Of a DNA stretch of 64,000 bases, positions 16,399 to 24,865 are shown one piece after another; the first letter of the stretch is position 1; each line of letters begins with the position of its first letter. The notes under the pieces were generated by a model, which saw only the letters and a list, made by a program, of their open reading frames with translations, was not told where the DNA came from and made no database searches. The stretch covers positions 413,564 to 477,563 of the forward strand of contig CP075366.1 of assembly GCA_019454145.1 (NCBI GenBank), written 5' to 3'. Made by a program: the position numbers and the translations under genes. Origin of the DNA: Fimbriimonadaceae bacterium (GTDB lineage: Bacteria; Armatimonadota; Fimbriimonadia; Fimbriimonadales; Fimbriimonadaceae).

Positions 16399-17502
16399 AT
16401 GGAATCGCGACTAGTATTGAGTGACGGCACAGAACTTTTAGGACGCCGTTTGGGTGCTCAAGGCGATGCAATTGGCGAAGTAGTTTTTAATACCGGGATG
16501 ACCGGCTACCAAGAAATCCTAACCGATCCGAGTTATGCGGGCCAAATTGTTGTTTTCACTTATCCCCTGATTGGCAACTACGGAATCAACGAAGACGACT
16601 TTGAATCGGAGCGGATTCAAGTAGCAGGAATCGTAGTTCGCGAAGCATGCAAAGATCCAAGCAATTGGCGTAGCCGAAAGACTATTCACCAGCTGCTGGA
16701 AGAACGTGGAATCCCGGCAATCGAAGGGATTGATACCCGTGCATTGACAAAGCGAATTCGTTCGGCAGGGGTCACGATGGGAATCGTGAGTGATCAGTCA
16801 TCCGGCCAAGCTCAAAAACTATCCAATGCACCGCATTACGATGACCGCGAGTTTGTTGGGGAAGTTTCGACCCGAGAACCGTACGGATGGGGTTTTTCAG
16901 GACGCGAAGATTTCAGTGAGCCAGCTGATGGCTATAAAGGCACTCTCGCCGTGTTAGATTGTGGACTTAAGTTCAATATTCTAAGGCGGTTTGCCGCGCT
17001 CGGTATCCAAAGCAAAGTATTTCCGTGTACTGCAAGTGCCGAAGAGATTTTGAGTATCAATCCAAACGGGATTCTTCTCAGCCCTGGACCGGGCGACCCA
17101 GCCAAGTTAGGCGGAGTGGTGACCACCGCCCAAAAATTGCTCGGTCAGCGTCCGATTTTTGGAATTTGCTTAGGGAACCAGATTCTTTGCCAGGCGGTTG
17201 GGGGTTCCACCTACAAACTCAAGTTTGGGCATCGTGGTTCGAATCACCCTGTAAAGGATTTGGAAGATGGCACGGTCACTATGACAAGCCAAAACCATGG
17301 CTATGCAGTTGATCCAGAGTCATTGGATGAATCAAAAGCCGTGGTGACTCAACTGAATGTCAACGATGGAACCGTGGAAGGGATTCGCATCAAAGGTGCG
17401 GATGCCAGCAGTATCCAGTACCACCCTGAAGCCGCTCCCGGCCCCTGGGATTCGCGCAAATACTTTGTTCGATTTGTTGACCAGATGCTTGGCGCAAAAT
17501 AA
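16399..17502 (+). CDS. carA: Carbamoyl-phosphate synthase small subunit
   Basis: CarA supplies ammonia from glutamine to the large subunit for carbamoyl phosphate, feeding pyrimidine and arginine synthesis. The N-terminal CarA domain is recognised by EVVFNTGMTGYQEILTDPSY and TYPLIGNYGIN. The C-terminal class I amidotransferase has the nucleophile cysteine in FGICLGNQIL and the His-Glu pair in IQYHPEAAPGP. Length 367 is normal. carB is not adjacent in this window. The gene follows mqnC by 50 nt and precedes a secreted peptidase gene. Confidence 0.95.
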   Translation: MESRLVLSDGTELLGRRLGAQGDAIGEVVFNTGMTGYQEILTDPSYAGQIVVFTYPLIGNYGINEDDFESERIQVAGIVVREACKDPSNWRSRKTIHQLLEERGIPAIEGIDTRALTKRIRSAGVTMGIVSDQSSGQAQKLSNAPHYDDREFVGEVSTREPYGWGFSGREDFSEPADGYKGTLAVLDCGLKFNILRRFAALGIQSKVFPCTASAEEILSINPNGILLSPGPGDPAKLGGVVTTAQKLLGQRPIFGICLGNQILCQAVGGSTYKLKFGHRGSNHPVKDLEDGTVTMTSQNHGYAVDPESLDESKAVVTQLNVNDGTVEGIRIKGADASSIQYHPEAAPGPWDSRKYFVRFVDQMLGAK

Positions 17503-17541
17503 AGTTTGAAATAGCAATGAACTGAGGGTAAGTTCAAATGC

Positions 17542-20055
17542 ATGAGTGTTCGTGCTATCGCATTAGTTGCGATTACCGCCTTAATGAGTGCTGGCTTCTC
17601 GGCTGGACTTTCCAATGATGATGTCCTCAAAGCCGAAGGATACATCCGACCTTCATCCCTTATCGAAGATGCCGCACTTGCCCCCTGGCACCTAAACGTG
17701 ACGGGTGGGTCTAAGAACGCCAGCAACGAATGGATGATTGTCAACGTGAGTGGTGGATTAACTCCACTTGCTTGGCTCGGTGCTCCGCATTACAATCTTG
17801 GGGGAATCCAAGTGGATTCTGTTGCCATGCGCGACCGAAACATGACGATGCGCGGAACAGTTGGGCTGGACATCATGAAGCTAAGCGATGGTTCGCGCAA
17901 GTCAGTTTCTTTGCCTGCCAACACGCGAGTTTGGGGCGCAAGCTGGAGTCCAGACGGCACGAAGATCGCTTTTGTCGGCATGACCGACACCGAAACGGCG
18001 TTGTTCGTTTATGATGTGGCAAGCGAGAATCTGCGAAAGCTCACCAAAGAAGTCAAGATGACGGAGATCACTTCCGTGCAATGGTTTGGAGATTCCGCTA
18101 GAGTTGCGGTTCCGGTCACTCCACAAGGTGTCAGTGCTCCGAAGGCGAACGCACTTCCAATGGGGCCAAAAGTACGAACCAGCGACGACAAGCCAGATTC
18201 CTTGCGCACCTACGCTGGCCTACTCCAAACCCCTGAGGATACGGATCTGCTCCGTTACCTTCTCACCGTACAGATTGGCGTTGTTGATGTGAAAAGCGGT
18301 CAAGTCAAACGAGTAGGCGAGCCAAAAATGCTTTCCAGTTTTGATCCTGATCCAAGCGGAACCGGATACATTGTTCAAGAATTCGAGGGTGAGTTCACTT
18401 ACCTTAATCCGGCGGGAAGCGGTGCGCGAAAGCAAACCCTTTGGAACGCCGATGGAAAAGAAGTAGCTCTTCTCAGTTACTCAGGCCAGCGCAAAGTGCA
18501 GATCAAAGCCGATGCCCGTCCGCCCCAACGACAGGGCCTTAGTTGGCGACCAGACGGAGCCGGGCTGAGTTTTATTCAAGATGAAAAACTGCCCAAAGAT
18601 TCAAAGGATAAGCCCAAGAAGCAACTGATGCTTTGGAAGGCCCCTTTTGGCGAGAACGATGCGACTGTGGTCTACCAGGCCGAAGGATTCTCCCTTGCCG
18701 GATACGGGCAAGACGGTCAAACCTTATTCATCAACACCACTGAAGACAAGAAGACGATCACGAGCATTGTCAACATGGGTTCTAACGCTGAGCCCAAGAA
18801 AGTTTGGGAAACGAGTTCCGATACTGACTTTTACAAGCGGCCAGGCACTCTCGTTTTCGACACTAAGCCAGGATATGGACGGGTTGTGAAGATGTCGAGA
18901 GATGGAAACTCGGTGTTCCTGAGCGGCACTCAATACGATAAAAAACCGGAAGAAAACGCGCCTCGTCCATTCATTGATGAACTAAAGCTCGACGGGGAAA
19001 TGAAACCAACCAGGATTTTCATGAGTTCGGCTGAGAAATTTGAAGACGCTGAAATTCTTGACGCAGACGGAAAAAACTTGCTGATCACCCGGCAAAGTTT
19101 GACTGAAGTACCTCAGCTCATAAACAAGATGGGGGCACAAGAAACTCAAATCACTCAAAACAAAGATTACGCTCCTGATATTACACAAGCAGAACGAAAG
19201 CGAATTCGTGTGAAACGAGCAGACGGATTTGAGTTTTGGGTAACGGCAACCTTGCCAAAATACACCACAAGCTTCAGCAAGCTTCCTGCGTTCTTCTGGT
19301 TCTATCCGAATGAGTTCACCGATCAAAAGAATTACGACGAAGGCCAGCGAACTTACAACAAGAATCGGTTCCCGGTCGTGCGTTCTTCTTCGGCGGACAT
19401 TTTAGTTCGCGCTGGATATGTGGTGGTTGACCCCGATTGTCCAATTGTTGGTGCTACCGTTAGCGATGCAAACAATCTTTATGTTCATCAACTTCGCATG
19501 AACTTAAGCGCAACGATTGATGCTCTTGCCGATCAAGGTTGGGTAGACCGCAATCGTCTTGCAATAGGTGGTCACAGCTACGGCGCGTTCAGTGCGGCAA
19601 ATGCACTGATCCACACTCCTTTCTTCAAGGCCGGAATTGGTGGAGACGGGAACTACAATCGCTCTCTTACGCCGTTTGGGTTCCAATCAGAACCGCGTCT
19701 GTTATGGGGGGCGCGAGAGGTCTATCAAGATATTTCTGCCTTGTGGAATGCAGAAAAAATGACTGGCGCGTACTTGATGTATCACGGAATGGAAGACCAA
19801 AATCTTGGGACCGACCCCATCAACTCAGAGCGTATGTTCCAGGTTCTCGAAGCATTAGGCAAACCCGCGGCTCTCTATATGTATCCGTTTGAAGATCACG
19901 GCCAAATCGGCAAAGAAACTCGATTGGATATGTGGGCTAGGTGGGAAGCCTGGCTGGATAAGTGGGTTAAGAATCCAGAATCGGACAAGAAGGAAGAAAA
20001 GAAAGACGGTGGGGAAGTTCCACCGTTTGCCGCCAAGATTGATTTCTCAGGCTGA
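17542..20055 (+). CDS. Secreted S9 family (prolyl oligopeptidase/acylaminoacyl-type) peptidase
   Basis: This is a two-domain serine peptidase, with a signal peptide (residues 1-22), an N-terminal beta-propeller with WD40-like PD40 motifs (WSPDGTKIAFVGM; WRPDGAGLSFIQ) and a C-terminal alpha/beta hydrolase. The nucleophile is Ser679 in GGHSYGAFSA, with Asp752 in YHGMEDQNLG and His786 in PFEDHGQIG completing the triad. Length 837 is at the long end of the family. It probably degrades peptides in the periplasm or outside the cell. The C-terminus carries a lysine-rich tail (KKEEKKDGGE). It converges with the next gene, overlapping it by nine nt. Confidence 0.92.
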   Translation: MSVRAIALVAITALMSAGFSAGLSNDDVLKAEGYIRPSSLIEDAALAPWHLNVTGGSKNASNEWMIVNVSGGLTPLAWLGAPHYNLGGIQVDSVAMRDRNMTMRGTVGLDIMKLSDGSRKSVSLPANTRVWGASWSPDGTKIAFVGMTDTETALFVYDVASENLRKLTKEVKMTEITSVQWFGDSARVAVPVTPQGVSAPKANALPMGPKVRTSDDKPDSLRTYAGLLQTPEDTDLLRYLLTVQIGVVDVKSGQVKRVGEPKMLSSFDPDPSGTGYIVQEFEGEFTYLNPAGSGARKQTLWNADGKEVALLSYSGQRKVQIKADARPPQRQGLSWRPDGAGLSFIQDEKLPKDSKDKPKKQLMLWKAPFGENDATVVYQAEGFSLAGYGQDGQTLFINTTEDKKTITSIVNMGSNAEPKKVWETSSDTDFYKRPGTLVFDTKPGYGRVVKMSRDGNSVFLSGTQYDKKPEENAPRPFIDELKLDGEMKPTRIFMSSAEKFEDAEILDADGKNLLITRQSLTEVPQLINKMGAQETQITQNKDYAPDITQAERKRIRVKRADGFEFWVTATLPKYTTSFSKLPAFFWFYPNEFTDQKNYDEGQRTYNKNRFPVVRSSSADILVRAGYVVVDPDCPIVGATVSDANNLYVHQLRMNLSATIDALADQGWVDRNRLAIGGHSYGAFSAANALIHTPFFKAGIGGDGNYNRSLTPFGFQSEPRLLWGAREVYQDISALWNAEKMTGAYLMYHGMEDQNLGTDPINSERMFQVLEALGKPAALYMYPFEDHGQIGKETRLDMWARWEAWLDKWVKNPESDKKEEKKDGGEVPPFAAKIDFSG

Positions 20056-21033
20056 AATTTCTTCGGCAAAAACCGGTTCTTCCATGTGATCGGTCGCTCC
20101 AGATGATATATCCCGAGCTTGGCTCAGAGCGAACTCTTTAAGTAAGGGTTCGCTCTCTTGTTTTGCAGCTTCTTGGAGCGCGTCAATGACGCGAGTTCGC
20201 TCAGCGGGTAGCCACTCTACAAGGTGGAAAACCGCATGCATTGCGCTACGCCGTCCCATCTTACTGGGAGCCGTAAGGCAATTGATAAGGGCATTCGCGG
20301 CTGGCTCGTTACAGAAGTGACCACCGAGAACCACTCCGGCCTTGTAGATCGCCCTCGCGTAGTCATCGTGCGTGGTAGCCATTAAGAATTCGATAGCATC
20401 AACCACTTCTTGAACTTCTGCTTCAGTTTTGCAGAATGCTGAATAGTCTTCCAGCATATCCAACACGCACCACTGAGCGGTTCTTCGGTTCGGATGCTGT
20501 CCATCGCGGAGAATAGCGATGAAGCTCGGCAGGAATTCTGCGGTACTCGCTCGCTTTTCTATTTCCACTACCGCGGCACTGGCCACATCTCGGTCAGAGC
20601 AGAAGAGTAACTTTGCAATATCCGGGGACGAAAGATCAACGAGCTGTCCGTGGAACCGATTTGGTAATCCAATGGATTTACTAATCGCATCCATTCGGTC
20701 GAACCAAGGGTCTGCACCCTCGATCAGTAGTGAAAGAACTTCTTCCCGGGATTCCCCTTTGGCTTCGTTCCAGAGATCAATAATCCGCCCAAAAACACCG
20801 TGCTCGGTGGTAGCCCACTGAATACAATAACGCTCTCCACGAATATCGTGTTCGGATTCATCATGCCAGCAATCTTGCGTCACATGGTAGTCACGGCTAA
20901 CTGCATGAGGCGGCCAATGAAAAGTCACCCGGTGACCAGGATTGATTGCCGTGGAATCCCCGCCCGCTTCATTGAAGCCGCGTTGAATGGCATCATTGAC
21001 ACCAGCGAGGATTTCGTTAGCCGTAGCGTTCAT
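20047..21033 (-). CDS. Uncharacterised HEAT-like helical repeat protein
   Basis: I do not recognise a specific family. The protein is 328 residues, cytoplasmic (no signal or membrane segment), with an N-terminal domain rich in aromatic and charged residues (RVTFHWPPHAVSRDYHVTQD). A helical half follows, containing HEAT-like pairs such as AASAVVEIEKRAS-type helices, RTAQWCVLDMLEDY, YARAIYKAGVVLGGHF and RRSAMHAVFHLVEWL. HEAT repeats usually mediate protein contacts. It lies upstream of, but convergent with, the S9 peptidase. It starts 22 nt after the stop of the metalloprotease gene on the same strand and may be read through from it. Confidence 0.7.
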   Translation of the reverse strand: MNATANEILAGVNDAIQRGFNEAGGDSTAINPGHRVTFHWPPHAVSRDYHVTQDCWHDESEHDIRGERYCIQWATTEHGVFGRIIDLWNEAKGESREEVLSLLIEGADPWFDRMDAISKSIGLPNRFHGQLVDLSSPDIAKLLFCSDRDVASAAVVEIEKRASTAEFLPSFIAILRDGQHPNRRTAQWCVLDMLEDYSAFCKTEAEVQEVVDAIEFLMATTHDDYARAIYKAGVVLGGHFCNEPAANALINCLTAPSKMGRRSAMHAVFHLVEWLPAERTRVIDALQEAAKQESEPLLKEFALSQARDISSGATDHMEEPVFAEEISA

Positions 21034-21055
21034 GCACTATCTATCTATTCAGCGA

Positions 21056-23746
21056 TTACTTAGATTGCCGTTTCAGGAATCGGTCAATTTCCTCATTCAT
21101 TTCAGTTAAATGAAGCGTTGTCAGCATATCCGCTTTTGCGGTTGAATTCAGAGCTGCTTTGACTTTTGCTGAAAGTTTTTTGACGTGGTAAGTCGCCAAA
21201 ATCTGAGCATCCGTTACAACTCCACCGTTGTTCATCATGGATTGTCCGATAAGAACAGTGGAGTAATACCGCTGAAGATCGCGTCGTAGAGGAGAAATCG
21301 CCTTACCATTTCCGATGTCACCAAAAATCGCTTCATACAAGGCACCAAGATGTTCCTCTAGGGTGTATCGCTGGCTAGCATCTTTCGTTTTGAAGGCGTT
21401 CTCAGCAATCGCATCAAGTTTGGTTGGGTTAGAAATGCTTGCCAAAATCAACCGTTGCTGGCGACCCAGGTAATCACGGAACGGCGCGTTGTAGTCGTTG
21501 TTACCTTCGCTCGGATCTTGGCTCATACCAAACAAAACATCTTGCGGAAGATCTAGGGCGACTTCGCTGAGCACGTTGTTGACAATGTATTTCATTGCCG
21601 TTCGTTGGTCAGCCGCTGAGACTGGACGCAAAGTAGGCTGCTCGTTCATATCGCCTTTGAGTTGGCGACGGAATTCAAATCCACCAATCATGCGTGCGGC
21701 GAAGATACTTGCGCTGAACTTTCCACGAATTGAACGAAGAAGCAGTGAATTTCGGCGGGCATAAGATTCGCCATCTTTGGTTGCCTGAGTCAGAGCATAG
21801 TTGCGTAGAAGGGCATCTGTTTTGCTACGAACATTCAGATAACCAACGGTATCCGAACCCAAATCCCAACGCACGCTGAGCGGGTTTTCGCCATCGGCAT
21901 CTTCGTCAGTGAGGAATAAATGCCCGCGCATACCGCTTTTCTTTGCGATTTGGTCGAGGTCGTAGCGTTCTTCATCAGTCGTTTTATTGCCGAACTGCGA
22001 ATAGCCGTAATCAATCGCCCAAAGATCGTAAGCACCGATAACGGGGTTGTAGTAGCCTTTATTTCCTGCAAGAACCGCGTTCAGGTTCAGCGGAGTGTAA
22101 TCCATCACACTAGAAGCAACCGCTTGGCTTTCGACTCGGTTGAAGTCAGCCAGTTCAGCATTGGTGTGCAACGTAGAAGCGGCGAAGTTGTGTCGCAGAC
22201 CAAGGCAGTGCCCGACTTCATGAGCGATGAGATCGGCGATCATGATGCGCGTGTATTCCTTAACATCTACGGGTAGCCCTTTCGCTACCATGACGTTGTA
22301 AGCATACGAGGCTTCATCAGCAAACCCGTGGGCATGGTCGCATCCGATTCGTTTGAATCCTAGCTTCGCAAACGGTTTATCAACTAATTCGTTGAGAATC
22401 GTTTGCTTGCCTTCATCGTCCAGCCAAGGGGTTCGACTACTCGCACCCATTACCTGCTCTTGGAACTCAGTAAACGCGCTTGCCGGATAGTTGGCGTCAA
22501 CCGTGACAGCTGCATTCATGATTTCTCCACTGATCGGGTCGGGGCGGAACCACGCCACCGCGTACGCAGAATTTTCGGTCATTGTCCAGCGGATGACGTT
22601 GTAGCGTCCGTCGGCATGATCGTAATCTGCATCTTTGGGAGCATCCTTAACAACCAAGGCATTTTTGAATCCAATCGCTTCGTAAGCTTTATTCCAGAAC
22701 AGGATTCCGTCACGAACTGCTTGCTTGTACTCTTCGGGGATTGTGTTATCCAGGTACCAAACAATCGGCTTGACTGGCTCGCTCATTTCTGCTTTCGGGT
22801 CTTTCTTTTGTAAATTGAACCGCTGAATTAGCCGAACTGTACGATCAGTTCGTTTAAGCTTGGCAACATCAAAATAGTCACTGGTGAAGTATCCAACCCG
22901 CGGGTCAGCGTAGCGGGGCTGATAGCCTGTATCCCGGCGATTCCACATATTGAAGCTGATTGTAAGTGGCAGACTTCGTGAATCAGCGAGTGGGGACTTA
23001 CCGATTCCGAGCAATGCCGCGAGTAATGCCGCAAATCCGTCGTCATCGCCGCCCCCTGCTTTTCGATAGTGCAGGTTGTAGCGAACAACGGAGTTCTCAG
23101 GATAACTAAAGATGCTGTTCACCGAGAAGTTTGCTCGGTCGGGTGTATATCCGCCGCCGATTGCTCCGCTGATCGCCTGTGGAACACCCATAATATCGCC
23201 GTAAAACAGTTCGGTGATGTTCACAAGTAGTAATTTGCGCTCTGGATCTTTCGCTTCAATTTTGTAGTTATCTAGAATCGCTTGCGGGAATGACCGTTGG
23301 CTCGCAAGAGCAAGAGGATCATCGCCGGGCCATCGAAAGTTCAAATTGGGTTTGGTGAGGCGGATGTCGTCGGTTCCGCGTTCAAAGGCATACACGCTGA
23401 TTGCATCCTGGTTGATCGGGTCGCCAGCTTGAATTCCATCGGAGCCAACGCCCATTGAAACAGTTGCTTGAACGCAGAAGAGTTTTCCTAATTGCGATTC
23501 TGGGAGTTCAAGCAGAATTTCATTCTTTCGTTGATAAAAAGTAAAGTCGCCGGAAAACTTTTTCAGGTCTTTTATTGCCTCTGCGTATGCCTCGGCATCT
23601 TTTTGCTCCTGGGTTTTTTCTTCTTGCTTGTCCTTAAAGGTTGCCGTTACTGGTTTGGTTTCTTGGGCGTAAGCGGGAATGGCAGTGGAGACGACTGCCG
23701 CGAGAGCGAGGACGAGGGTGAGTTGTCGCATCGGTGTAAATTTCAT
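21056..23746 (-). CDS. Secreted zinc-dependent metalloprotease with DUF5117/DUF4953-type domains
   Basis: A large secreted gluzincin/metzincin-like protease. After a signal peptide (residues 1-26, MRQLTLVLALAAVVSTAIPA) comes a DUF5118/5117-type N-terminal region (LKKFSGDFTFYQRKNEILLE; ERKLLLVNITELF). The catalytic site is HEVGHCLGLRHNFAAS, with the DUF4953-type helical C-terminus (QAVASSVMDYTPLN; YGYSQF). Length 896 is typical. I placed the start at ATG 23746, not at the far upstream in-frame codon at 24001, because the intervening 85 residues run over tatA and its terminator and are non-homologous in style. The function is presumed extracellular proteolysis. The substrate is unknown. Confidence 0.88.
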   Translation of the reverse strand: MKFTPMRQLTLVLALAAVVSTAIPAYAQETKPVTATFKDKQEEKTQEQKDAEAYAEAIKDLKKFSGDFTFYQRKNEILLELPESQLGKLFCVQATVSMGVGSDGIQAGDPINQDAISVYAFERGTDDIRLTKPNLNFRWPGDDPLALASQRSFPQAILDNYKIEAKDPERKLLLVNITELFYGDIMGVPQAISGAIGGGYTPDRANFSVNSIFSYPENSVVRYNLHYRKAGGGDDDGFAALLAALLGIGKSPLADSRSLPLTISFNMWNRRDTGYQPRYADPRVGYFTSDYFDVAKLKRTDRTVRLIQRFNLQKKDPKAEMSEPVKPIVWYLDNTIPEEYKQAVRDGILFWNKAYEAIGFKNALVVKDAPKDADYDHADGRYNVIRWTMTENSAYAVAWFRPDPISGEIMNAAVTVDANYPASAFTEFQEQVMGASSRTPWLDDEGKQTILNELVDKPFAKLGFKRIGCDHAHGFADEASYAYNVMVAKGLPVDVKEYTRIMIADLIAHEVGHCLGLRHNFAASTLHTNAELADFNRVESQAVASSVMDYTPLNLNAVLAGNKGYYNPVIGAYDLWAIDYGYSQFGNKTTDEERYDLDQIAKKSGMRGHLFLTDEDADGENPLSVRWDLGSDTVGYLNVRSKTDALLRNYALTQATKDGESYARRNSLLLRSIRGKFSASIFAARMIGGFEFRRQLKGDMNEQPTLRPVSAADQRTAMKYIVNNVLSEVALDLPQDVLFGMSQDPSEGNNDYNAPFRDYLGRQQRLILASISNPTKLDAIAENAFKTKDASQRYTLEEHLGALYEAIFGDIGNGKAISPLRRDLQRYYSTVLIGQSMMNNGGVVTDAQILATYHVKKLSAKVKAALNSTAKADMLTTLHLTEMNEEIDRFLKRQSK

Positions 23747-23800
23747 TTTGCCGCAGGTAAACACTGGATTGCGCGGCTTGCTAGTTCCAGCTATTTGTTT

Positions 23801-23840
23801 CAAAACAAAAAACCACTGACTCGTTCCTGAATCAGTGGTT
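23801..23840 (-). terminator. Rho-independent terminator of tatA
   Basis: A perfect nine-bp inverted repeat (AACCACTGA at 23811-23819, TCAGTGGTT at 23832-23840) with a 12-nt loop. On the minus strand it is followed by TTTTGTTTTG. It lies 21 nt past the tatA stop and separates tatA from the metalloprotease gene. Confidence 0.85.
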
Positions 23841-23861
23841 GAGTTGAAGTCGTTTTTGATA

Positions 23862-24071
23862 TCAGGCGTCTTTGTCTTCAGCCTCTTTAGCCATGTCTTC
23901 AAAGCCTTTCTTGCCTTCGTTGATTCCTTTTTGGAATTCACCCATTCCGCGACCAAGGCCACGCATGAGAGTTGGGATTTTTGCTCCACCGAACAAAACA
24001 AGAATAATCACGCCGACAATGAGCAGTTCTTGGGTGCCAAGGAATGCGATGCTGTTGAGGATGAGGTTCAT
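23862..24071 (-). CDS. tatA: Sec-independent protein translocase subunit TatA
   Basis: TatA forms the protein-conducting part of the twin-arginine pathway. The 69-residue protein has the standard layout: a short periplasmic start, a transmembrane helix with LLIVGVIILVLFGGAKIPTL, the hinge FGGAKIP, and an amphipathic helix (MRGLGRGMGEFQKGINEG), then a charged tail. I chose ATG at 24071. The frame is open upstream to 24188, but that part has no TatA character. tatC is not in this window, so tatA stands alone with its own terminator. TatA versus TatE or TatB is decided by the short length and the FGxxK/P hinge. Confidence 0.93.
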   Translation of the reverse strand: MNLILNSIAFLGTQELLIVGVIILVLFGGAKIPTLMRGLGRGMGEFQKGINEGKKGFEDMAKEAEDKDA

Positions 24072-24144
24072 TTTGTTGCTCGGGGGCGGAATTTCACCGC
24101 ACTGTATTTCTATTATACGGCGATTCCCTGTTAATCTTGACGGT

Positions 24145-24175
24145 AACAGGGCCGGGAAGTTCTCCCGGCCCTGTT
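24145..24175 (-). terminator. Strong hairpin between an unknown membrane protein gene and tatA
   Basis: A perfect 13-bp inverted repeat (24145-24157 and 24163-24175) with a five-nt loop, G+C rich (AACAGGGCCGGGA). It starts 16 nt downstream of the stop of the minus-strand gene at 24192 and ends before tatA. There is no clean T run on either strand, so it may terminate weakly or protect mRNA ends. Confidence 0.6.
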
Positions 24176-24191
24176 GAATTTGGCCCAATGC

Positions 24192-24836
24192 CTAGTTGCC
24201 AGTGCTGATATCTACGTTCTTCTTCTTACCTTTTTCGTCGACCGTCTGCATTTCGCCGCTGACCACAACCACGTACCAACCTCTAGGTTGACCCATCATT
24301 CGAGGAGAGTCTTTGAAATCTTTTGGTTTGAATGGCGCAGTAGCGTTGATTTTTTCAATCAAATCTTCGTAAAACATTGCTGTGTTATCTTTATCGGTAA
24401 TGTCCTTCATCTCTTTTCCGGCGATTTCGCTGTTGTAAGAGATAAAGGTCTTGGTTCCAGACGTATTGCAAGCCACTGGCTTGGAAATATCAGCTACATC
24501 ACCCATGCCTTTGAGTGGGCCAGGTGCATCCTTCATTTCGTCTTTAAACGATTTAGATGACTTGTTGTAATAAGGGGCGAGTTCAGACTGCCATTTATCG
24601 GCATCCGGGAATTTGCCTTTATCCTGAACATACTCTTTCATGCTTTTGTTTAATGTGGAAATTGTGAATATGCAGGGAAACATATCCTTACCCTGATTAA
24701 AAACTGCCGCACCCATTCCAACGAACGCAATTATGGCGATGCAACAAAAAGCTCCGAGGGCTACAAAAATCCAAACAAGCGGGTTAGTGCCTTTCTTTCT
24801 TGGGGCTTCGCCATAAGGAGGAGGTGTGTATGTCAT
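24192..24836 (-). CDS. Membrane-anchored protein of unknown function
   Basis: The 214-residue protein starts with a short proline-rich cytoplasmic segment (TYTPPPYGEAPRKKG), then one membrane helix at about 20-45 (PLVWIFVALGAFCCIAIIAF), and an extracytoplasmic domain of about 165 residues. A part of that domain (MKEYVQDKGKFPDADKW) resembles the post-helix region of pilin-like proteins in which a helix precedes a small globular head. There is no type IV prepilin cleavage motif, so it is not a canonical pilin. Function unknown. It is divergent from selA, whose start lies only 29 nt away. Confidence 0.7.
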   Translation of the reverse strand: MTYTPPPYGEAPRKKGTNPLVWIFVALGAFCCIAIIAFVGMGAAVFNQGKDMFPCIFTISTLNKSMKEYVQDKGKFPDADKWQSELAPYYNKSSKSFKDEMKDAPGPLKGMGDVADISKPVACNTSGTKTFISYNSEIAGKEMKDITDKDNTAMFYEDLIEKINATAPFKPKDFKDSPRMMGQPRGWYVVVVSGEMQTVDEKGKKKNVDISTGN

Positions 24837-24865
24837 GCTAACAAATAATACCGCCGCAGGTTAGA

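Noticed and set aside
23747-24001. N-terminal extension of the DUF5117-type protease to 24001
   Set aside because: The added 85 residues run through the tatA terminator and most of tatA on the same strand in another frame and lack signal-peptide or domain character, while ATG 23746 gives a proper signal peptide.
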